A DNA stretch of 64,000 nt, from the NCBI RefSeq assembly GCF_001424345.1, contig NZ_LMPF01000023.1, positions 1,006-65,005 of the forward strand. Reading direction: 5' to 3'. This document shows, piece after piece, positions 27,990 through 36,135 of the stretch (its first letter is position 1; each line of letters begins with the position of its first letter). A program made the translations under genes and the position numbers. The notes under the pieces were generated by a model, which worked only from the letters and a program-made list of their open reading frames with translations, searched no databases and was not told the DNA's origin. The stretch is from Burkholderia sp. Leaf177. GTDB lineage: Bacteria > Pseudomonadota > Gammaproteobacteria > Burkholderiales > Burkholderiaceae.

Positions 27990-28172
27990 TACACCTTCCT
28001 GAAAAAGAGTTGCCTGGACACTCGGCCTGCCCCGGCCATATCAGCCACTGTCGGCGATTGTACGGCCGGAGCCTGCGAATCAATTTGCCGGGACCGCAGA
28101 CATGCGCACTGCGGACCCGCTATCATCGACCGTTTTTCGACCGACGCTCACCTAACCGGTTCTCCAGGCTGC

Positions 28173-28991
28173 ATGTCTTTTCCACATATCGACCTACTTT
28201 ATTCGGCTTCGGGTCTCGCCGTCGGCTTTCTGGTCGGGCTCACCGGCGTGGGCGGCGGTTCGCTGATGACCCCGCTGCTCGTACTGCTGTTCGGCATCCA
28301 TCCCGCTACCGCAGTCGGCACCGACCTGCTTTACGCGGCCGCGACCAAGTCTGCCGGCACGCTCGTCCACGGCCTGAAGGGGTCGGTTGACTGGCGCATT
28401 ACCGGACGGCTTGCGGCAGGAAGCATTCCCGCCGCGGCGATCACCCTCGTCCTGCTCCACCGCTACGGCCTCAACACGCCTGCGGCCGCGCGCGTAATTC
28501 AGCTCGTGCTGGGCTGGGCTTTGCTTTTTACCGCCTTGTCCCTCGTGTTCCGCCCTCAGCTTGCGCGGCTCGCCTACAAGACCGGCATGGCCCGCGAGGC
28601 TCGCGGCGACCCCGACGCAGCGAAGCGCGAAATGCGCACCGTGGCCTGGACGGTACTAACCGGCGCCATTCTCGGCGTGCTGGTGTCGATCACCTCGGTG
28701 GGCGCGGGCGCAATCGGCGTCACGGTGCTCCTGTTGCTTTATCCGCGTCTCGCGACGTCGCGCATTGTGGGATCGGACATTGCGCACGCCGTGCCGCTCA
28801 CGCTGATTGCCGGCACTGGTCACTGGCTGCTCGGTTCGGTCGACTGGTCGCTCCTGATCTCACTGCTGGTGGGCTCGCTTCCCGGCATCGTGCTGGGCAG
28901 CCTTTTGTCAGCGCGAGCACCCGAAGTCCTGCTGCGCAATCTCCTGGCCGCGACGCTCGTGCTGGTCGGCGTAAAGCTCGTGTTGAGCTGA
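28173..28991 (+). CDS. TauE/SafE-family sulfite/sulfonate exporter-like membrane protein
   Basis: The 272-residue protein starts at the ATG at 28173 (MSFPHIDLLYSASGLAVGFL). It has about eight membrane segments and the duplicated glycine-rich family motifs GLTGVGGGSLMTPLLVLLFG and GVLVSITSVGAGAIGVTVLL. A longer reading frame reaching back to 27420 is antisense to the glycosidase gene and is an artefact. Members export sulfite, sulfoacetate or similar anions. It is a single gene divergent from the glycosidase. Confidence 0.9.
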   Translation: MSFPHIDLLYSASGLAVGFLVGLTGVGGGSLMTPLLVLLFGIHPATAVGTDLLYAAATKSAGTLVHGLKGSVDWRITGRLAAGSIPAAAITLVLLHRYGLNTPAAARVIQLVLGWALLFTALSLVFRPQLARLAYKTGMAREARGDPDAAKREMRTVAWTVLTGAILGVLVSITSVGAGAIGVTVLLLLYPRLATSRIVGSDIAHAVPLTLIAGTGHWLLGSVDWSLLISLLVGSLPGIVLGSLLSARAPEVLLRNLLAATLVLVGVKLVLS

Positions 28992-29109
28992 TTGCCGGCC
29001 AGTTCGATCGATAGTAGTCGCCAGACGTGACGCTTTCCAGTCGGCCAAATGGTATGTGAGGTGAGAACGAGATCATTTCCGGGGCCGCGATCTGGTTTTC
29101 CAAGTCATA

Positions 29110-29121
29110 GGCCAATTGGCC
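29110..29121. repeat. 12-base perfect palindrome upstream of the acid phosphatase gene
   Basis: GGCCAATTGGCC is fully self-complementary. It is about 165 bases before the acid phosphatase start, in the 296-base gap after the TauE gene. It could be an operator or chance. Nothing else is seen in the gap except an AT-rich stretch near 29200-29225. Confidence 0.3.
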
Positions 29122-29287
29122 GGGTATCGAAATCCGGGCAAAACGTGCACGATTCAGGTGAACGAAGAGTGAAAAAGCAGCGCGCCTTGCGTTGCGCTCA
29201 TTTTTTAAATTCGACACTATTTCCGCACGATTTACCCGCGCCGCAGCCACTGAGGCGCTCTTGTCGAGAACCGCAAGGAGACTGCGC

Positions 29288-30976
29288 ATGAGCCAGACCG
29301 ACGATCCGCGTGACGAGCAAACCGCTTCCGACCTTCCCCACGACCCATTTCGCCGGCGGCTACTGGTCGCCGGCATGGGTCTGGCTGGCCTGAGCGGACT
29401 GTCGCTGAGCGCCTGCCACCTGTTCGATTCCCGCCCTGACGCGCCGAAATCCGCCGCCGATCTCGCGCTCGACCAAACCCTGCGAGCAAAGGTCCGACAC
29501 ATCGTCGTGATCTACGCGGAAAACCGCAGCTTCAGCAACCTGTGGGGCAATTACCCCGGCGTGCAATATCCGCTCGAAGCCGTGCCTGCGTCGCGTTACG
29601 TGCAGCTCGATCGTGACGGACGCACGCCATTGCCGGTGCTGCCGAAAATCTGGGGTGGTTTGGTGCCGCAGGCGCAGGAAGTGGACGGCAAGCGCTACAT
29701 GATCTCGGAAAAGCAGATCGACGGCATTGCCAACGGCCCCTTTCATCTTGTGGATACCGAAGGCAAACCGCTGCCGAACGGCGTCATCACGCGCGACCTC
29801 GTGCATCGCTTTTATCAGAACCAGATGCAGATCAACGCCGGGCGCAACAATCAGTTTGCCGCGTGGGGAGACTCCGGCGGCCTGGTGATGGGTCATTACC
29901 GCAACTCGGCAGAATCGCTGAAGCTGTGGAATATCGCGCAGCAAAATGTGCTGTGCGACAACTTTTTCATGGCGGCGTTCGGCGGCTCTTGGCTCAATCA
30001 CATCTTTCTGATCTCGGGTCAGGCACCGTTGTATCCCGATGCGCACAACGGCCCCGGAAAAAAGTTGCTGTCTGTGCTGGACAGCGACGATCCCTTGGGC
30101 ACGCGCCTCAAACTCACGCCCGACTCGCCGGCCTCGGCGCTGGACGGGCCGCCATCGTACGTAAACGACGGCGCGCTTACCGCCGACGGCTACGCCGTCA
30201 ACACCATGACGCCGCCCTATCAGCCGAGCAACATCAAGCCGGCTGAAGGCGGCGATCCGGCGCTTGCCGATCCATCGAATTACAGGGTGCTGCCGCCGCA
30301 GACTTACGCGACCATTGGCGACCGCTTGTCGGATAAAGGAGTGGACTGGGCTTGGTACGGCGGCGCGTGGGAGTTCGCGCTCACGCATCGTGACACCGGT
30401 ATGACACCTGACTTCCAGTATCACCATCAGCCGTTCAACTATTTCCGCAGCTTCGCGCCCGGCACGCTTGCACGCACGCAGCACTTGCGGGACGGCGGTG
30501 TAGGCGAGGATGCGTCGACGAACAAGTTCATCGCGGATATCGATGCAGGCCGGCTGCCGCCCGTGACGTTCTACAAGCCGCAGGGAAACCTGAACATGCA
30601 CGCGGGTTACGCGGACGTCGAGTCGGGCGACCGGCATCTGGCGAACGTGGTGGAGCGGATTCAGCGCGGGCCGCAGTGGGACAACACGGTCGTGATCATC
30701 ACGCACGATGAAAACGGCGGCTGGTGGGATCACGTTTCGCCGCCCAGAGGCGACCGCTGGGGACCGGGATCGCGCATTCCGGCGCTCGTCATCGCGCCGT
30801 TTGCGAAGAAAGGTCTGGTCGACCATACCGTTTACGACACGAATTCGATCCTGCGATTCATCACTCGCGTGCACGATCTCGTGCCGCTCGATGGCGTCGT
30901 TGCGCGGGACCGGGCGTTCGCGGCGAACGGCGAAGCGCCGCTGGGCGATCTGACGGCGGCGCTGGATCTGGCGTGA
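29288..30976 (+). CDS. Acid phosphatase/phospholipase C-like phosphoesterase, Tat-exported lipoprotein
   Basis: This 562-residue enzyme hydrolyses phosphate esters outside the cytoplasm. The ATG at 29288 follows GCAAGGAGA. The N-terminus carries a twin-arginine signal (DPFRRRLLVAGMGLAGLSGL) that ends in a lipobox with Cys43 (SLSAC), so it is probably a Tat-exported lipoprotein. Family motifs are IVVIYAENRSFSNLWGNYPG and ITHDENGGWWDHVSPPRGDR, as in the AcpA/PLC phosphoesterase family. The frame from 29192 adds 32 unsupported residues. Confidence 0.9.
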   Translation: MSQTDDPRDEQTASDLPHDPFRRRLLVAGMGLAGLSGLSLSACHLFDSRPDAPKSAADLALDQTLRAKVRHIVVIYAENRSFSNLWGNYPGVQYPLEAVPASRYVQLDRDGRTPLPVLPKIWGGLVPQAQEVDGKRYMISEKQIDGIANGPFHLVDTEGKPLPNGVITRDLVHRFYQNQMQINAGRNNQFAAWGDSGGLVMGHYRNSAESLKLWNIAQQNVLCDNFFMAAFGGSWLNHIFLISGQAPLYPDAHNGPGKKLLSVLDSDDPLGTRLKLTPDSPASALDGPPSYVNDGALTADGYAVNTMTPPYQPSNIKPAEGGDPALADPSNYRVLPPQTYATIGDRLSDKGVDWAWYGGAWEFALTHRDTGMTPDFQYHHQPFNYFRSFAPGTLARTQHLRDGGVGEDASTNKFIADIDAGRLPPVTFYKPQGNLNMHAGYADVESGDRHLANVVERIQRGPQWDNTVVIITHDENGGWWDHVSPPRGDRWGPGSRIPALVIAPFAKKGLVDHTVYDTNSILRFITRVHDLVPLDGVVARDRAFAANGEAPLGDLTAALDLA

Positions 30977-31000
30977 AGCGAAGCGCGATCCCCACACGCT

Positions 31001-32455
31001 TTAAGAAGCGCGCGAGCCGTCCATTCGTCCTGCGCGCGCATCGGCGGCATCGGACGCTTCCTGTCTCCATTCACGCCGCGAGCGCAGCATCTTGCGCACG
31101 GCAAGGCGCGACATCTTGAGGTAGCTGAACGGACGGGGATCGGCAAGCATGCTGAGCGCCCGCGCGTAGTCGAGCGTAAGGCCTGGTGTCCACGCCATCG
31201 TCGCAGCGCGTTTGCGGATCTGCGCCGCGACCCAGAGTTCGGGCGTGACCAGGAGACGCAGGAAAGCGCGCCATCCGGTATCGTGGCCGTGGAAGGTCCC
31301 TACCGTGCCTTCCAGAGCAGCTTCGAGCGCATTGGAAACAGTGCTGGAGCAATTCCGGTAAGTCAGGTTGTAGGTGGGATCCTGGCGGTACTTTTCCCAG
31401 AATGCATCGAGCCTTTCGGGACGATAGTTGCGGATGCGCACGCGCGTCGTGGATTCGCACCATGCCTTCGATTCCGTCGGATAGTCCGGCTGGAACACGC
31501 CGGGCACGTTGTTCTCGCGCGTCGCTCGAAGGATGCGGCCGAACTCGTCCGGTGAACGATCGATTTCCACGCCCGGATACAGGCTGATGTAAATGCCCTC
31601 CGGCGATTCGAGCGCGGCGTGACCAGTTGAAATGACGCCGTTGGCATCCACGGCGGCAATGTAGCGATCCACGATTAGCCGCCGGTTCGCCTGCGCTCGC
31701 GCGGAACCAACCGGAGTCCATACGTGCACGGTAAGGGCTTTCTCGTCGGCGGCGGGCGGGCCGTCCCATTCGAACGGAGCGTCGGCTTCGGTCGCGCCGG
31801 CGTTCGCCACGGCCTTCGCCGTTGCAGATTTCTCGGCGATGGTCGGATCAGTGATGACATCGTCGGAAAGGGTCAAAGTCTTTTTGCTTTCGGGCGGCAG
31901 ACTTTCCATGCCGCGCACGCGCAATGCAATCAGCAGCAGGTTCCAGCCGCCGAACGCAAGTCCGAGTCCAACGGCGTAAGGCGCTGTCCCCACGTAATGC
32001 GTCGGATACGGCTGGAAGAAGAAGACCGCGAGCAAAATCTCGATAACAGCCAGCGCCAGCACCACTCTCCACCGGCTATAGCGGACGACGATCGCCGAGA
32101 CCGATTGCAGCAGGCCATCGGCGAGAAAAAGTATGCCGAAGATCATCGACAACACGAAGTTGCCGTGGTGATGACCCGCCATGATGAGCAAGGCCGCGAA
32201 CGCGAACGCCGCGCCTTTCACGTAACGCAGCGTGCGCTGTCCGCCAACGCCCGTGCCCGCTGCGATCAAAGTCGCGAGGCCTTCGAACAGCAATAGCCAC
32301 GCAAAAAAATGGATGGGAAAATAAAGGACACCATCGAGGGCATCGATAAAAACAAGCACCCCGATCACGAGCCAGATACTGCCGGCGAGCGCCAGCGTTA
32401 TCCATCGGCGACGCAAATAATCCACGCCCAGCAGCAGCAACACGAGTTGAATCAT
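31001..32455 (-). CDS. DUF308/HdeD-like membrane protein fused to a permuted thiol-hydrolase-like domain
   Basis: From the ATG at 32455 (MIQLVLLLLGVDYLRRRW) the protein has 484 residues. Residues 15-180 hold about six hydrophobic segments in pairs, as in the HdeD/DUF308 family. A hydrophilic linker (185-240) leads to a soluble domain. There His279 (STGHAALES) comes before Cys369 (TYRNCSSTVSNAL), the order found in circularly permuted NlpC/P60- and LRAT-like hydrolases. Catalysis is inference. AAAGGTAA precedes the start. It converges with the acid phosphatase gene. Confidence 0.7.
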   Translation of the reverse strand: MIQLVLLLLGVDYLRRRWITLALAGSIWLVIGVLVFIDALDGVLYFPIHFFAWLLLFEGLATLIAAGTGVGGQRTLRYVKGAAFAFAALLIMAGHHHGNFVLSMIFGILFLADGLLQSVSAIVVRYSRWRVVLALAVIEILLAVFFFQPYPTHYVGTAPYAVGLGLAFGGWNLLLIALRVRGMESLPPESKKTLTLSDDVITDPTIAEKSATAKAVANAGATEADAPFEWDGPPAADEKALTVHVWTPVGSARAQANRRLIVDRYIAAVDANGVISTGHAALESPEGIYISLYPGVEIDRSPDEFGRILRATRENNVPGVFQPDYPTESKAWCESTTRVRIRNYRPERLDAFWEKYRQDPTYNLTYRNCSSTVSNALEAALEGTVGTFHGHDTGWRAFLRLLVTPELWVAAQIRKRAATMAWTPGLTLDYARALSMLADPRPFSYLKMSRLAVRKMLRSRREWRQEASDAADARAGRMDGSRAS

Positions 32456-32535
32456 GACGTTACCTTTGGTGGACCCGCGTGACCGATATTCCCCGGCCAT
32501 CGTAAAAGCGATGCAGCCTCACGCCAGCTCGGGAT

Positions 32536-32922
32536 CTACTTTTCAACCCATGCGCGGGCGGCAATCTCGATCAGATATCCGTAGTGCAGCGCGCCCACCG
32601 GCACCACGGCCCGCGCGGGTTTCCAGTCGCCGAAGTGACTTGCATAGATTTCATTGAACGCCTTCCAGTGATCCACGCCGACCAGATAGACGGTCACCTC
32701 GATCACGTCCCGCAAGCCCGCTCCCGCCGCGGCCAGGACCGCGCTGACGTTTTCGAGCGTTTGCCGGGCCTGTACTTCGAACGGCAGGTCGCCGGTGTGC
32801 GTGCCGTCGGGGCGCATCGGCAACTGTCCTGAGACGCAAACAAGGTTGCCGGCGCGCGTGGCGTGACTGTAATGGCCGGCCGGAACCGGAAGGCCGGGCG
32901 CATTGATTCGTTCAATTGGCAT
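32536..32922 (-). CDS. RidA-family (YjgF/UK114) protein
   Basis: The 128-residue protein starts at the ATG at 32922 (MPIERINAPGLPVPAGHYSH). RidA proteins deaminate reactive enamine/imine intermediates. Family features are LVCVSGQLPMRPDG, LENVSAVLAAAGAGLRDVIE and the PARAVVPVGAL segment, whose arginine corresponds to the substrate-binding Arg of RidA. It lies 46 bases downstream of a LysR gene on the same strand and may be co-transcribed. The longer frame to 33117 overlaps that gene and is unlikely. Confidence 0.88.
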   Translation of the reverse strand: MPIERINAPGLPVPAGHYSHATRAGNLVCVSGQLPMRPDGTHTGDLPFEVQARQTLENVSAVLAAAGAGLRDVIEVTVYLVGVDHWKAFNEIYASHFGDWKPARAVVPVGALHYGYLIEIAARAWVEK

Positions 32923-32968
32923 GGAGAGATCTGAATGACAACAAAAGTTAAAGGATACGTCCACCCAA

Positions 32969-33853
32969 TCAAAGCACCAACCGTCCAGCCAGAAAATCCA
33001 GGAAGGCCTTGGCGCGTCCGGCCATTGAAGCACTCTGGTAGAAGACCGCGCTGATCGGTTGCCTGACGTCGAGCCACGCGCTGTCCATGACGGTCCGAAG
33101 GCGTCCGCTCGTGACATCGGCGTGGGTCATGTAGGACGCGAGACACACAATACCCCCGTCGGCAAGCGCAAGCTGGCGCATGGTCTCCCCACTCGATGCC
33201 GCGATGTCCGGCACGATCCGGAAGCGGGCGTCGTCATCGAGCAAGGGCCAGTCGTTGAGGCTATCGGGCGCGGTAAATCCGATCAGCCGATGCCCGCGTA
33301 ATTCCGCCACGGTCCGCGGCTCGCCATGCTCGGCCAGATAACCGGGACTCGCCAATATGCGCAGCCGGCTGCTGCCGAGCGAACGCGCGTGCAGCGTCGA
33401 GTCCTGCAGCGCGCCAATGCGGATCGCGATGTCCACGCGCTGCTCCATCAAATCGACAAAACGCTCGTTGCTACTTAATTCCAGCACGATTTCCGGGTAC
33501 GCCACCGCGAACGCCTGCACGTGCGGGACGATGCAATGAAGCATGAACGGCGACGCCGCGTCGACCCGCAAGCGCCCCGCCGGGCGTTGCCGTTGCCGGG
33601 CGATGGACTCCTCGGCGTCTTCCATCGCGGCGAGGATGGCGCGGGCGCGCACGAGGAACAGTTCGCCTTCGTCGGTGAGCTGGAGCCGGCGCGTGGTGCG
33701 GCGGATCAGCGTGGAATCGAGCTTGGTTTCGAGCCGGGTCAGCGCTCGGCTCACGCCCGAAACCGTTTGCTGCAAGGCCTCTGCGGCGGCCGTGATCGAA
33801 CCGCTGTCGATCACGGTTACGAACGCGAGCAATTCCTCGGTGGTGGTTTTCAT
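32969..33853 (-). CDS. LysR-family transcriptional regulator
   Basis: The 294-residue protein has the LysR winged helix-turn-helix (LAFVTVIDSGSITAAAEALQ, QTVSGVSRALTRLETKLDST) and a periplasmic-binding-like effector domain. It diverges from an NAD-dependent epimerase gene, with a dyad (33873-33895) in between, and precedes a RidA gene. It therefore likely regulates one or both neighbours. The substrate is unknown. Confidence 0.92.
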   Translation of the reverse strand: MKTTTEELLAFVTVIDSGSITAAAEALQQTVSGVSRALTRLETKLDSTLIRRTTRRLQLTDEGELFLVRARAILAAMEDAEESIARQRQRPAGRLRVDAASPFMLHCIVPHVQAFAVAYPEIVLELSSNERFVDLMEQRVDIAIRIGALQDSTLHARSLGSSRLRILASPGYLAEHGEPRTVAELRGHRLIGFTAPDSLNDWPLLDDDARFRIVPDIAASSGETMRQLALADGGIVCLASYMTHADVTSGRLRTVMDSAWLDVRQPISAVFYQSASMAGRAKAFLDFLAGRLVL

Positions 33854-33872
33854 CGAAGCGATTGTTGATGCG

Positions 33873-33895
33873 TAGTCAAGATTGATTTGAGACTA
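33873..33895. promoter_or_regulatory. Dyad in LysR/epimerase divergent promoter, candidate LysR box
   Basis: TAGTC and GACTA form inverted arms separated by 13 bases in the 115-base divergent region, 20 bases before the LysR start. Size and position fit an autoregulatory LysR-type site. Inner positions pair only partly. Confidence 0.4.
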
Positions 33896-33968
33896 ACACC
33901 GTTTTTGCGAAAGTAGAACCGGGCGATACTGCGTGCATCGATTCAATACTGATTAAAGGAGAGCGGAC

Positions 33969-34865
33969 ATGAAGGTATTTTTGACGGGCGCAAGCGGGTT
34001 TATCGGCGGCTCGATTGCGGCGCATCTTGCGCGCAGCGGGCATCAGGTACGCGGCCTGATCCGCCGCGCCGATCAGGCGGCCGAGCTCGAGCAACTCGGC
34101 GTGGAACCGGTGATCGGAACGCTCGATGACCGCAACTTGCTGATTACAGAAGCCAAAGCCGCCGATGGCGTCATCAACGCCGCGAACAGCGATCATCGTG
34201 GCGCCGTGGAAGCGCTGATCGAAGGGTTGGCGGGTTCCGGCAAACCGTTGCTGCATACGAGCGGTTCGAGCATTGTCGGCGATGCATCCGGCGGCGAGGG
34301 ATCGGACGCAATCTACTACGAAGACGCGTTGCCCGAACCGACCGCCGACAAAGCGGCACGCGTAGCCATCGACAATCTCGTGCTCGATGCAGCCACGCGC
34401 GGCGTACGCGCCTCGGTGCTGTGCAACACGCTGATCTACGGCCATGGCGCGATGAAAACCGCCAAAAGCGTGCAGTTGCCGCGGCTCTTTTCCCAGGCGC
34501 AGAAAAGCGGCATCGTCCGGCATGTCGGACCGGGACGCAATATCTGGTCGAACGTGCATATAGATGATGTCGCCGACCTGTACGCCCGCGCCCTCGAAAA
34601 AAGTCCGGCGGGAACGTTCTATTTCGTAGAAAGCGGCGAAGCGGCGTTCCGCGACATGACCACGGCGATGGCCAGGGCAATGAAACTTGGTGAACCGCAG
34701 GACTGGCCGCTGGAAGATGCCAAGAAGGAATGGGGTTATGAAATGGCGTCGTACGGGCTGGGATCGAACAGCCGGGTTCGCGGCAAGCACGCGCGTGAAT
34801 TGCTGGGATGGACGCCGAAGCGCACGTCGGTGACCGACTGGATTCGCGACGAGATGATCAAGTAA
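33969..34865 (+). CDS. NAD-dependent epimerase/dehydratase-like (extended SDR) oxidoreductase
   Basis: The 298-residue protein begins with a Rossmann motif (MKVFLTGASGFIGGSIAAHL). Extended-SDR features follow: VIGTLDDRNLLITEAK, LLHTSGSSIVGD with an active-site serine, and YFVESGEAAFRDM near the C-terminus. The usual YxxxK is not clear; ADKAARVAIDNLVL occupies that place, so the catalytic type is uncertain. A GGAGAG ribosome site precedes the ATG. It is divergent from a LysR gene that probably controls it. Confidence 0.85.
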   Translation: MKVFLTGASGFIGGSIAAHLARSGHQVRGLIRRADQAAELEQLGVEPVIGTLDDRNLLITEAKAADGVINAANSDHRGAVEALIEGLAGSGKPLLHTSGSSIVGDASGGEGSDAIYYEDALPEPTADKAARVAIDNLVLDAATRGVRASVLCNTLIYGHGAMKTAKSVQLPRLFSQAQKSGIVRHVGPGRNIWSNVHIDDVADLYARALEKSPAGTFYFVESGEAAFRDMTTAMARAMKLGEPQDWPLEDAKKEWGYEMASYGLGSNSRVRGKHARELLGWTPKRTSVTDWIRDEMIK

Positions 34866-34867
34866 CT

Positions 34868-34908
34868 GAAAACACGCGCGGCCGGTCAGCAAAAACCGGC
34901 CGCGTTTT
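34868..34908. terminator. Intrinsic terminator, bidirectional
   Basis: A perfect ten-base stem (CGCGGCCGGT with ACCGGCCGCG, 34877-34904) with an eight-base loop is followed by TTTT and preceded by AAAA. It sits between the epimerase gene and the converging Ldh-family gene. Confidence 0.9.
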
Positions 34909-34923
34909 GCCAATCTCAAGCGC

Positions 34924-36018
34924 TTATTGGAGCGCCTTCAGATATCCATCGATTTTCGCAGCCGGCATGCCGGCCTTCACCGCCGCGTCGTGAATCTGCT
35001 GCCACGTGGTCGGATCGACCGGCACGCCCTTCGCTTCCAGTTCCGCGCGGCGCGCGCGTTCCGGCTCGCCCGGCACGAGGATCCTTTCCGTATTGGCGGC
35101 AAGCGGCGAAGCCTTCACCCATTCCACGAACGCGTCCGCTTCGGCTTCGGCGTTGGGTGCATCGAAGGCTTTCGGATTGACGATCACCGACGTCATGCAA
35201 TTGATGATGGCGTTGGTTGTATCGAGCGTGCTTTCGTGCGTTGTGTAACCGCCCGACAACGCGCCGCCGAAAATCTCGCACATGGCGGCGAGGCCGTAAC
35301 CCTTGTGTGCGCCCATCGCCGTCAACGATCCGAACGGGGCTTCGTGCATGACTTTCGGCTCGACGGTCGGCACGCCGGCATGATCGATCAGGTAACCGGA
35401 ATCGACTTTCACGCCCTTGTTGTAGGCCACGCGCGTCTTGCCGTAGGCGATGCCCGACGTCGCGAAATCCAGCACGAGCGGCTCGCGCCCTTCTCGCGGA
35501 AACGCAGCGCAGAACGGATTCGTGCCGAAGCGGCGATCGATACCGCCGAACGGCGCGACCAGCGGATCGCCCGCCACGTTGACGAAGTGAAACGACACGA
35601 GCCCGGCTGCCGCACATTGCTCGGCCCAATGCCCGATGCGCCCAATGTGATGCGCATTGCGCAAGCCGACCGCGCACACGCCGAGCTTCAAGGCGCGCTC
35701 GATACCATGTTCCATCGCCTCGAACGCAACGACTTGACCAAAGCCCTTTTTCCCGTCGATGGTCAGCACCGCGCCGGCATCGCGGACAATTTCGGCGTGC
35801 GTGTTGAGCTTCAGTTCGCCGTCGCCGAGCGAGGCCATATAACGCGGAATCATGCCGACGCCATGCGAATCATGGCCCGACATATTCGCCATGACGAGAT
35901 GATCGGCGACCAACTGCGCTTCACGCGGCGTGCTGCCGGCGTGCGTCCAGATCGCGCTGACATACGCGTGCAGGGTATTGCGGGCAATGCGTGCTTCGGG
36001 CTTGTTTTCGGTGTTCAT
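34924..36018 (-). CDS. Ldh-family (malate/L-lactate dehydrogenase type) oxidoreductase
   Basis: From the ATG at 36018 (MNTENKPEARIARNTLHAYV), preceded by AGGAGAC, the protein has 364 residues. The family signature GHDSHGVGMIPRYM is present, as are VGLRNAHHIGRIGHWAEQCA, DRRFGTNPFCAAFPREG and AMGAHKGYGLAAMCEIFGGAL. These NAD(P)-dependent enzymes act on 2-keto or 2-hydroxy acids such as sulfolactate, ureidoglycolate or malate. The substrate is not decided by the neighbours. Confidence 0.9.
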   Translation of the reverse strand: MNTENKPEARIARNTLHAYVSAIWTHAGSTPREAQLVADHLVMANMSGHDSHGVGMIPRYMASLGDGELKLNTHAEIVRDAGAVLTIDGKKGFGQVVAFEAMEHGIERALKLGVCAVGLRNAHHIGRIGHWAEQCAAAGLVSFHFVNVAGDPLVAPFGGIDRRFGTNPFCAAFPREGREPLVLDFATSGIAYGKTRVAYNKGVKVDSGYLIDHAGVPTVEPKVMHEAPFGSLTAMGAHKGYGLAAMCEIFGGALSGGYTTHESTLDTTNAIINCMTSVIVNPKAFDAPNAEAEADAFVEWVKASPLAANTERILVPGEPERARRAELEAKGVPVDPTTWQQIHDAAVKAGMPAAKIDGYLKALQ

Positions 36019-36085
36019 GCGACTACGTCTCCTGACATGAAAATGCTGCACGACAAATTCGATGGCGCGCTCGCCTTACAAAATG

Positions 36086-36117
36086 AAAAGGGCGCGCTAG
36101 AAGCTGCGCGCCCTTTT
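36086..36117 (-). terminator. Intrinsic terminator after the M20 peptidase gene
   Basis: AAAAGGGCGCGC and GCGCGCCCTTTT form a perfect stem with an eight-base loop. On the minus strand it directly follows the peptidase stop and ends in a T-run. Being symmetrical it can work both ways. Confidence 0.85.
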
Positions 36118-36135
36118 ATTATCGATGACAAGCGT

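Noticed and set aside
27420-28172. Long N-terminal extension of the TauE/SafE frame
   Set aside because: It is antisense to the glycosidase gene. The membrane protein has a natural start at 28173 and the extension has no family similarity.
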